From positions 1 to 52,892 of the IMG/VR virus record IMGVR_UViG_3300028800_000119: 52,892 bases of DNA; one strand, written 5' to 3'. Both the position numbers and the translations under genes were made by a program. Under the pieces are notes generated by a model. That model saw only the letters and a program-made list of their open reading frames with translations, was not told where the DNA came from and ran no database searches. Shown here piece after piece: positions 47,127-52,892 of the stretch (positions are counted from its first letter, which is position 1; the number at the start of each line of letters is the position of its first letter). Source of the stretch: a virus.

Positions 47127-49019
47127 TCAAGCAGCAACAGGTCCATTAACATTTGGTATCATTGGGCTAGTTGGTGTTGGTTGGGGGTTAGCCTGTGGTG
47201 TTCCACCTTGAGGCATAGGTCCAGCGGCACCAGCTTGTGGCTGTATGGCTTTAGCTTGTAATATGAGAGCCTGGTCGCGCCATCTACGTAGCATTTCAAG
47301 TCTCTCTTCTTCTAAATTAAGGCATTTGCCTTGAGCATAGTAAGTAAGAGCAATCTCATTGCCAGATGCGAGATCCATTTCAGGTTCAGGTGGGCTATAT
47401 TCGCCTTCATCTACCATTTTATCGAAAATTTGGTGCAACCATTCTTCTCTAGAATTAGCTAAATTATCTTCAGCTTCGAGATCAGGGAATGTAAGAAGTC
47501 GGCGTGCTTGTTTTGGTGTTAAGAACCCAGCTTGTAAGTATTCTGTAATAGTTTGCAAGCGACCAGCAGGATCTTGAGGCAAAGAAGAGATGGGGAAAAT
47601 CTTCATTACATATTCATCTTCTTCGAGATCAATGTCAGTCCAGTCAATAGATTCTATGAAACGAGCACCTGAGAACTTAACCTCGTAATGGCCGGTGCGT
47701 TCATGTATGTCTTTAGCAACTGAAATAGAAAGTTTGGCACAATCCATAAACATAGTTTCGTAATTTTGGCCTAACACGACTAATCGATCAGAACCCAAAT
47801 CATCATAGGTGCGTAAAGCTTTACCAGAATCTAATCCTGCAGGCTTTTGTGCATTAGCATTAAGTTGACTAACACCTTCTTGTTCGAAGGCGCTGTTCTT
47901 GAGTGTTTGTAGGTGCGAGAAGTATTCTTGTGGAATAAAACTAGATGAAAGATATTGAGGCATTTCATCACTTACTAATACTGCACCAATATCGTTATTG
48001 ATATGTTCTTTGGGCAGTTTAGAACCTGTCTTGATCCATACACGATAGGTACCATGTAAATGCATCGAGCGCTGAATAACCCATAAGATCTTATTGATTT
48101 CAAGTTGAATAGATTGAAGTCTTTCAGCAGCACCTTGACCCCAAAAGCCTAGAAGTCTTTTACTTGAATGTACAAATACAAATGGGAAAAAGTTATGTTC
48201 GTACTTCTCAGTGAATAGTGTACAATTCTCGATAGTGATGGCATGGATACCATCTTTAGCTTTCTTGCCGCTCTTTAAATGCCAAGCTTCATGCACATTA
48301 ATGAGATCTGCTACTGATTCATACACGCCTTTTAATTCAGAACTTGCGCTTGAGACAGTAAGAATCATATCTTTATGTTCTGGAAACATGGCTATAAGTA
48401 CGTCACGATCTACGGATTTAATTCGGTGCATTTGTGTAGGCTTGCCATAAATGGAATCAATCGTATCTGTATACAACTCCATTTCTAAGACTCGTTCCCA
48501 TTTAATGCGTTCATCTTGTTCGAAGATATGAATTATGCCAGTGCCATTGATTTCGGCATCTCTGAGAATTTCGGGACCGAGTTTATAAGCTTCGTTTTCA
48601 TAGAATACGCCAGAGCACCATTTGTCAAGTTTCTTTGCCTTGCGCATCGTTTTATAGTCGGCCCCACTCGTGAGAAACATGGGTGCAGGCTTGTTCTTAG
48701 CCATGCGAGCAACTTTCGTATCCACGACCGATTGCACCACATTATACGAGACTCTATCTCGCATTGCATTTTTTACATCTCCGACCTTGGTGTAAGAAAG
48801 TCCATTAAGGCCAAGCAGGTTAACATTGCCATATAAACGAGAATTGATATGTATCTGAGTTTGCCTGGGTGAGTCCTTATCCACTATAGTTTTTGAAATG
48901 GCATTAACTGACTCGAACATGGTCTTTTTAGGTTCAAGCCACCAGCGTTTGAGTGTGGCTGCAGCCGCAGAACCTACAGGACCATTGGGACCAAAATTCG
49001 TGTAATCTATTGATTTCAT
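47127..49019 (-). CDS. Portal protein
   Basis: 630 aa. N-terminal MFESVNAISKTIVDKDSPRQ, core WCSGVFYENEAYKLGPEI and EINGTGIIHI, stem helix with FWGQGAAERLQSIQLEINKI, and a Gln/Pro-rich C-terminus. Gene order (portal, scaffold) and length fit a podovirus portal, the ring through which DNA is packaged. Its start overlaps the upstream gene (ATGA). Confidence 0.9.
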   Translation of the reverse strand: MKSIDYTNFGPNGPVGSAAAATLKRWWLEPKKTMFESVNAISKTIVDKDSPRQTQIHINSRLYGNVNLLGLNGLSYTKVGDVKNAMRDRVSYNVVQSVVDTKVARMAKNKPAPMFLTSGADYKTMRKAKKLDKWCSGVFYENEAYKLGPEILRDAEINGTGIIHIFEQDERIKWERVLEMELYTDTIDSIYGKPTQMHRIKSVDRDVLIAMFPEHKDMILTVSSASSELKGVYESVADLINVHEAWHLKSGKKAKDGIHAITIENCTLFTEKYEHNFFPFVFVHSSKRLLGFWGQGAAERLQSIQLEINKILWVIQRSMHLHGTYRVWIKTGSKLPKEHINNDIGAVLVSDEMPQYLSSSFIPQEYFSHLQTLKNSAFEQEGVSQLNANAQKPAGLDSGKALRTYDDLGSDRLVVLGQNYETMFMDCAKLSISVAKDIHERTGHYEVKFSGARFIESIDWTDIDLEEDEYVMKIFPISSLPQDPAGRLQTITEYLQAGFLTPKQARRLLTFPDLEAEDNLANSREEWLHQIFDKMVDEGEYSPPEPEMDLASGNEIALTYYAQGKCLNLEEERLEMLRRWRDQALILQAKAIQPQAGAAGPMPQGGTPQANPQPTPTSPMIPNVNGPVAA

Positions 49020-49327
49020 TTAGCTTTATCATCCTCGGGTACTTTGTTCATAAGCACCTCACGTCCGGCTACAATCTCATCATACCAAGGTGTCGACCAG
49101 AATAACATATCGGAATCACTAGGCATTTTAGCATCTTTATCATCTTTATAGAAGGCGGGATCGGTGCTATTGTCGTGCGACACTTCTCTGTTTTTGGTGC
49201 GTCTTGCACGAGCTTTTTCGAGTTCACAAGCCTTGCAACTTTGTCTGTAAGTAATTGAATTTTGTCGTTTAATTTGAGAAAAAGATTTTTCAGATAAATT
49301 TTTATTGCACGTCTTGCACGACTTCAT
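49016..49327 (-). CDS. Zinc-binding small protein
   Basis: 103 aa from ATG 49327 (MKSCKTCNKNLSEKSFSQIK). A longer start at 49396 would place the gene over the plus-strand promoter, so it is less likely. Four Cys (CKTC ... CKAC) form a zinc ribbon like the N-terminal part of HNH endonucleases, but no HNH follows. Acidic C-terminus. Function unknown; lies before the portal. Confidence 0.6.
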   Translation of the reverse strand: MKSCKTCNKNLSEKSFSQIKRQNSITYRQSCKACELEKARARRTKNREVSHDNSTDPAFYKDDKDAKMPSDSDMLFWSTPWYDEIVAGREVLMNKVPEDDKAK

Positions 49328-49344
49328 GCACTTATGTGAAACAC

Positions 49345-49374
49345 TTGAATAGACTTTGGGCACCCAAGTATGAT
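49345..49374 (+). promoter_or_regulatory. Promoter of the plus-strand early operon
   Basis: TTGAAT (49345-49350), 18-base spacer, TATGAT (49369-49374, 5 of 6). Expected start near 49381, followed by GAAGGAG and ATG 49432. TTGGG-CA-CCCAA sits in the spacer, a possible regulator site. Confidence 0.55.
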
Positions 49375-49431
49375 ATAGTGGGTTAAAAGCTGGCATAAAG
49401 GGTGCATTTACAATTACTGAAGGAGAAACAA

Positions 49432-49704
49432 ATGAAAAAACTAGTAAAAGTCGAAGAAGTTTCTGGTGAAGGTCTTATTGGACTGTTAGGTGATACCGTA
49501 ACCCTATTCTGTCTAAACTACATCTATGCAGGCAAACTTATAGGTGTAAATGAAACATTTGTACAACTTGAAAATGCACATATTGTATATGAAACCGGTG
49601 CTTTTTCAGATAAAAAATTCAAAGATGCACAAAAAATTTCTAATACTGTTTTTTATGTGCAAATTTCAGCAATTGAAGGCTTTGGCGCAGTAAAGGAATT
49701 ATAA
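49432..49704 (+). CDS. Conserved phage protein of unknown function
   Basis: 90 aa from ATG 49432 with GAAGGAG upstream. GEGLIGLLGDTVTLFCLNYI then YAGKLIGVNETFVQLENAHI and VYETG, the typical sequence of a small conserved phage family likely to be an SH3-like barrel (an LSM-like look). Opens the early operon. TAATG overlap with the repeat gene. Confidence 0.8.
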   Translation: MKKLVKVEEVSGEGLIGLLGDTVTLFCLNYIYAGKLIGVNETFVQLENAHIVYETGAFSDKKFKDAQKISNTVFYVQISAIEGFGAVKEL

Positions 49705-49931
49705 TGAATCACGTGAAACGAAGTCACAAACAAAAATGGTCAGGGTCATGGTCAAGGTCAAGGTCATGGTCAGGGTCAGGGTCATGGTCATGGTCATGGT
49801 CAAGGTCAGGGGCATGGTCAGGGTCAGGGTCAAGGTCAAGGTCAGGGTTATGGTCAAGGTCAAAGTCAGGGTCATGGTCAGGGTCAGGGTCAGGGTCATG
49901 GTCAAGGTCATGGTTAAGGTCAAGGTCATGA
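49704..49931 (+). CDS. WS/RS/GS repeat protein
   Basis: 75 aa. ATG 49704 overlaps the previous stop (TAATG) and its TGA overlaps the next start (ATGA), so this frame is probably the real one. After [11 protein letters not shown] the whole protein is 32 dipeptides X-S, where X is Trp (11), Gly (11), or Arg/Lys (10), with two Ser to Leu and one Ser to Ala changes. No signal or globular part. Probably disordered, basic and aromatic; it may form phase-separating or nucleic-acid-binding material. Confidence 0.6.
   Translation: MNHVKRSHKQKWSGSWSRSRSWSGSGSWSWSWSRSGAWSGSGSRSRSGLWSRSKSGSWSGSGSGSWSRSWLRSRS
49737..49928 (+). repeat. 32 tandem hexamers NGGTCA
   Basis: Hexamer (T/G/A)GGTCA repeated 32 times; the variable base is T 11, G 11, A 10 and never C. 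The non-variable five bases are nearly constant (GGGGCA, GGGTTA, AAGTCA and TGGTTA are the exceptions). The repeat is 192 bases long and codes for the previous entry. Confidence 0.95.
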
Positions 49932-50221
49932 AATCTAAAAAGTCCGAGGTGCAAATGAAACATATTTCTATACATCAAAAAACTGGCATAGAAAAAAGGC
50001 ATGATTTTCTACATGTAGCAACAAAGAAAACTGTTATTAGCTCAGTACATGGAAAGGATGGTAATATAGGTGCCATTTTAAAGGATCTTTCAATAAAAGA
50101 TCTAGAAAAATTAGTTAAACTTGCAAAATTACGTAAGAAAGAATGCTATAAATATAAAAACTATTTCGTGCACGTATCTCCAGATTTATCTATTTTGATG
50201 AAGGGTAAAGGCAAGAAATAA
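49928..50221 (+). CDS. Basic hypothetical protein
   Basis: 97 aa from ATG 49928 ([20 protein letters not shown]), overlapping the repeat gene's stop. Lys-rich helices (IKDLEKLVKLAKLRKKECYK) and a C-terminal basic tail. Function unknown; the longer upstream frame through the repeats is not taken as real. Confidence 0.65.
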   Translation: MKSKKSEVQMKHISIHQKTGIEKRHDFLHVATKKTVISSVHGKDGNIGAILKDLSIKDLEKLVKLAKLRKKECYKYKNYFVHVSPDLSILMKGKGKK

Positions 50222-50319
50222 TGTTATACATTAGTTGCTTTGCCATTTGGCTCTTAATAATGTTGGCTTTAACCTTATTCATGAATTTTTTAGATATGAA
50301 GAGCAAGGAAAAGAAATGA
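50221..50319 (+). CDS. 32-aa membrane protein
   Basis: ATG 50221 (TAATG) to TGA 50317-50319. MLYISCFAIWLLIMLALTLF is a membrane helix followed by a basic tail. Overlaps next start. Function unknown. Confidence 0.5.
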   Translation: MLYISCFAIWLLIMLALTLFMNFLDMKSKEKK

Positions 50320-50561
50320 ATCCAAAATTATTTCGAGAAGCTGCTAAAAGAATAGCAAATGAAGAAGAGTTTTTTTGCTGTAATGCATTAGAGAGACTTG
50401 ATTATACAAATAAAGCGGGAGAATTTTTTGCTAAATATTTTCAGCCAGAATTATTAACCTATCAAATGTCTTGGTTTTCTAAAGATCCTTCAGAAGATGG
50501 TCGCTTAACTCGAACCTTGGCCCTCTTATTTTGTGCCGAAATAGCAAAGAGTAAAAAATGA
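50316..50561 (+). CDS. Hypothetical helical protein
   Basis: 81 aa from ATG 50316 (MNPKLFREAAKRIANEEEFF). It shares the pattern CCNALERL and FFAKYFQPE of small phage helical proteins; an earlier start lies in the previous gene. Function unknown. Confidence 0.65.
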   Translation: MNPKLFREAAKRIANEEEFFCCNALERLDYTNKAGEFFAKYFQPELLTYQMSWFSKDPSEDGRLTRTLALLFCAEIAKSKK

Positions 50562-50770
50562 AAAAACTTCTCATAGCTTTGGTGCTATGTTCATGCAATC
50601 AACATATATATGATCTAATCTATAGTCAAATAATTACTGTAGCCATGAAAGAAAAAGAAGACGAACGCGCCTTTAGAGAACGTAATGCGGCCATCGAGAA
50701 CTTACGCGCCCTATGTAATGGCCAACGCAGTACTTTTGAACTAGATAAACCTTGTGAGGTAGTGAAATGA
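50558..50770 (+). CDS. Small lipoprotein-like protein
   Basis: 70 aa, ATGA overlaps at both ends. MKKLLIALVLCSCNQHIYDL has a short signal with a Cys pair (possible lipobox LCSC), then a charged helix (MKEKEDERAFRERNAAIENL). It may be a membrane-attached coiled coil. Confidence 0.6.
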   Translation: MKKLLIALVLCSCNQHIYDLIYSQIITVAMKEKEDERAFRERNAAIENLRALCNGQRSTFELDKPCEVVK

Positions 50771-50940
50771 ATTATGTAATATGGCCTCAACTAGAAGATT
50801 GGGAGTGGCTACAAGTTCTACAGGATCTAGAAGATCTTGACTTTGGGCCTGCTACAATGCATATTAATCTTAAGTTTAGATCGCACCTAAATCGTGAAAA
50901 AAAGATGTTATTGGTGCACCATCTTATACATTTTAATTGA
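50767..50940 (+). CDS. 57-aa hypothetical protein
   Basis: ATG 50767 to TGA 50938-50940. MNYVIWPQLEDWEWLQVLQD, Trp/Leu-rich; ends with a basic helix. Function unknown. Confidence 0.55.
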   Translation: MNYVIWPQLEDWEWLQVLQDLEDLDFGPATMHINLKFRSHLNREKKMLLVHHLIHFN

Positions 50941-50971
50941 CAATCACCTTCAAGTGTGAGAGGATAAGACT

Positions 50972-51118
50972 ATGAAAGCTATTTTGAAAAGTAATCCCGA
51001 TGAAGTTGGTCAAGTTACAGATGTTTATGTAGATCCTAATGGCAATAAGCGCATTGTGGTAAGATTTCCTTATGCGGCTGTGGATGCTATTGCGGCGGAT
51101 ATTGAAATTGTGCAATGA
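50972..51118 (+). CDS. 48-aa hypothetical protein
   Basis: ATG 50972 with GAGAGGA upstream, to TGA 51116-51118. MKAILKSNPDEVGQVTDVYV and RIVVRFPYAAVDAIAADIEI form a small strand-rich domain. Function unknown. Confidence 0.6.
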   Translation: MKAILKSNPDEVGQVTDVYVDPNGNKRIVVRFPYAAVDAIAADIEIVQ

Positions 51119-51342
51119 GTACTTTTCATCCAGATCAAAGCATTCATGTTTCAGTAACAGAGTCATTTATGCTAGGTATAGCATTATTAGATAGAGAAGG
51201 ATGCCGACCTAGAGCATTTGGTTTTCCGGAACAAGATTTCATTAAGTTAGCTAATACTCTTGGATTCGGGTTTACTGCTGATACATATAAGTCATTTTTC
51301 TTTAATGGCCCATACGGTCGAATAAAGGTAGTTCAAGAATGA
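51115..51342 (+). CDS. Hypothetical protein
   Basis: 75 aa, ATGA overlaps at both ends. MSTFHPDQSIHVSVTESFML, then a short helix and GYGR-like end (FFFNGPYGRIKVVQE). Function unknown. Confidence 0.55.
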   Translation: MSTFHPDQSIHVSVTESFMLGIALLDREGCRPRAFGFPEQDFIKLANTLGFGFTADTYKSFFFNGPYGRIKVVQE

Positions 51343-52289
51343 TCAAACTAACAGACGAAATAACTCGTGCCCTATGTCAAATCCAAGCAGAAGATCATGT
51401 AGTGCTCTCGGGCCTTAAAGCCAAGCTTTTTGAATCAGTCGCACCCGTTTTCGAAAAGGAAGGCTCGGATGCCTATTTTCCTCTTCGTCCCAGTGGGTGC
51501 CTGAAGCCTCTCCGCGATTTGTTCTATGATCTGAAGAACTTCTATGCACCAAACACAATAGAAAAAAGGGGCTTTGAACCCCGAACCCAACTTATATTTC
51601 AGTTTGGCCATCTAACTGAGGCACTTTTATCCAAACTTTGCAAGCACAATTTTGACGTGCAATTTGAACAACAACGCGTAAAATATGGCGAACTTACTGA
51701 CAAGGATGGCACCAAAATTCCTTTGACGGGTGCTATCGATTGGGCAATGCGACTTGATTTTACTTCGGAAGAACTCTATCTTTGTGATGCCAAGAGTATT
51801 GGTGACTATCCTTTTAAAAGTGCACCAAAAGAAGCTAATATAGCGCAAATGCAACTTTATATGCATTCTGATTGGGGACGAAAAAACAATGTCAATAAAG
51901 CTATACTCATTTATTTTAATAAGAATACTAGTGATATTAAATGTATTCAGTTGGACTATGACTCTGGTCTTGCTACAAAATTATTTCAGCGATTAGAGTT
52001 AGCATTTGACTATTATAAACGAGATGAGGTGCCTCCTCGTGAATACCTCGCTGGCCTCGATTGGCAAGCTGACTATTCTCAATATAGGGACTTTGATAAC
52101 ATCGAATTTACTGATGGTGCACTACGAAAAATAGTTGCTGAAGCTGAATATTACAAACCTTCTAGATCAGCGAAAGATAACATTCGTGCACATGTAGCAA
52201 AATATGGTAATTCTGTTGCAGTATATATTGATAAAACGGTTTGTGTTGTGTATAATAGTGATGGAAAGTTGGAATTGAGGATTTCATGA
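51339..52289 (+). CDS. PD-(D/E)XK exonuclease, Cas4/RecB-like
   Basis: 316 aa. Core motifs: a helix with FQFGHLTEALL (Glu), PLTGAIDWAMRL (the Asp), LYLCDAKSIGDY (the E/D-x-K) and ANIAQMQLYMHS (QxxxY). That is the layout of phage recombination exonucleases of the RecB/Cas4 type. N-terminal Cys (SGCLKPLRDLFY) may contribute to an iron-sulfur site, but the four Cys pattern is not visible. Probable role in recombination or end-processing with the polymerase. Confidence 0.75.
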   Translation: MIKLTDEITRALCQIQAEDHVVLSGLKAKLFESVAPVFEKEGSDAYFPLRPSGCLKPLRDLFYDLKNFYAPNTIEKRGFEPRTQLIFQFGHLTEALLSKLCKHNFDVQFEQQRVKYGELTDKDGTKIPLTGAIDWAMRLDFTSEELYLCDAKSIGDYPFKSAPKEANIAQMQLYMHSDWGRKNNVNKAILIYFNKNTSDIKCIQLDYDSGLATKLFQRLELAFDYYKRDEVPPREYLAGLDWQADYSQYRDFDNIEFTDGALRKIVAEAEYYKPSRSAKDNIRAHVAKYGNSVAVYIDKTVCVVYNSDGKLELRIS

Positions 52290-52892
52290 AAGCATTTCAT
52301 GGCGATTCTAAAATTAAAGCTAAATATTTGAAGCGAGTAAAATCTCATCGAATTGCAGATGAAATTGTTAAAGGCCAATATTGGGAAAATGGTAAGGGAT
52401 GTGCCGTGGGATGCACCATACATAGTGGTGAGCATAATAAATATGAAACTACATTGGGTATTCCTGAATGGTTGGCTAGAGTCGAAGACACTATTTTTGA
52501 AGGCCTTCCCAATGAAGAAGCAAAATTATGGCCGGAAAAATTTCTTTCTGCAATTAAACCAGGCGCAAATTTAAATAACATTAAGTCGGAATTTATAATT
52601 TTCATTTTAGAGCAAAATATTAGTTACATGGAGCAAGTTCAATATGATGAAGCAGCCGATCCAACTGTAAAAGCTGCAATTGAGCAATGTAAAGCGGCTA
52701 CTTTTGAAATGATTAAATTTCATAAAACAAATTTCAAGGATGATGCGGCGGCGTGGTCGGCGAGGTCGGCGGCGAGGTCGGCGGCGAGGTCGGCGGAGTC
52801 GGCGGCGTGGTCGGCGGCGAGGTCGGCGGCGGAGTCGGCGGCGTGGTCGGCGGCGTGGTCGGCGGCGGAGTCGGCGGCGTGGTCGGCGGCGA
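52286..52892 (+). CDS. Imm-like repeat protein with SAAW/SAAR/SAAE repeats, cut by window edge
   Basis: From ATG 52286 (ATGA overlap) to the window end, no stop. About 150 residues are a globular domain (MKAFHGDSKIKAKYLKRVKS, WENGKGCAVGCTIHSGEHNK, WLARVEDTIFEGLPNEEAKL). Then a long repeat: (W/R/E)SA or (W/R/E)SAA, twelve times. Phage proteins with such a globular domain followed by SAAR/SAAW repeats are known in metagenomes. The GC content of the repeat is much higher than the surroundings. Confidence 0.75.
   Translation, partial: MKAFHGDSKIKAKYLKRVKSHRIADEIVKGQYWENGKGCAVGCTIHSGEHNKYETTLGIPEWLARVEDTIFEGLPNEEAKLWPEKFLSAIKPGANLNNIKSEFIIFILEQNISYMEQVQYDEAADPTVKAAIEQCKAATFEMIKFHKTNFKDDAAAWSARSAARSAARSAESAAWSAARSAAESAAWSAAWSAAESAAWSAA
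52745..52892 (+). repeat. GC-rich coding tandem repeat
   Basis: Units TGG, AGG or GAG followed by TCG GCG (GCG). Twelve variable codons: five Trp, four Arg, three Glu. Nearly all other codons are GCG or TCG. The array continues beyond the window. Confidence 0.95.

Noticed and set aside
49699-50002. Antisense frames (MTLTLTM and DPDPDHD types) across the repeats
   Set aside because: They follow from the periodicity of the repeat; no start signals or coupling on that strand.
49736-50221. Long MVRVMVKV frame through the repeats into the downstream gene
   Set aside because: The frame is a by-product of the hexamer; the ATGA at 49928 and TAATG at 49704 favour the WS/RS frame and a separate downstream gene.

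Overview
This window looks like most of the genome of a tailed bacteriophage (Caudoviricetes), most likely podovirus-like. It is AT-rich, about 40% GC by eye, and densely packed, with many ATGA and TAATG gene overlaps. Short-tail architecture is suggested by a portal, a tail-tubular-A-like adaptor, a very large tail-tubular-B-like protein and a run of large internal-virion-like proteins; no sheath, tape measure or baseplate is visible. Secreted lipoproteins, spanin-like genes and a beta-barrel-like protein point to a Gram-negative host. Both ends of the window are cut inside genes: a family A DNA polymerase on the left and a repeat protein on the right.

Layout: (a) 1-12683, plus strand: DNA polymerase, nucleotide and RNA turnover genes (DUF5664, HAD, oligoribonuclease-like, DEDDy exonuclease), a membrane-anchored trypsin-like protease, a lysis block (M15 endolysin and two overlapping spanin-like genes), an SF3 helicase split by a frameshift, an AEP-like primase, many small genes and the large terminase. 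(b) 12666-35278, minus strand: holin-like protein, glycine-rich adhesin, two paralogous tail fibres, internal virion proteins, tail tubular proteins B and A, and an array of Ig-like virion proteins, one of which carries an inserted ice-binding-like DUF3494 domain. (c) 35500-40466, minus strand: an accessory block of about 5 kb lying between the tail genes and the capsid gene. It holds some 18 mostly tiny genes, a macro-domain protein and an HNH endonuclease with its own sigma70-type promoter. (d) 40596-41816, minus strand: major capsid protein with a strong terminator, preceded upstream by an operator-like palindrome array and a decayed HNH gene. (e) 42.7-45.8 kb: AT-rich repeat region, serine recombinase, small genes and a secreted lipoprotein, plus strand. 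(f) 46131-49327, minus strand: scaffold and portal. (g) 49345-52892, plus strand: an early-type operon leading to a PD-(D/E)XK nuclease, with two unusual tandem-repeat genes.

How it fits together: the plus-strand genes copy and process DNA, lyse the cell and package DNA; the minus-strand genes build the particle; accessory genes sit between modules. The points most worth a second look are two repeat genes whose repeats keep serine constant and vary one residue among W/R/G or W/R/E, a genome-wide excess of the pentamer GGTGC/GCACC, the DUF3494 insertion into a virion Ig-like protein, the helicase frameshift exactly at the Walker A motif, and the repeat and dyad arrays flanking the serine recombinase.
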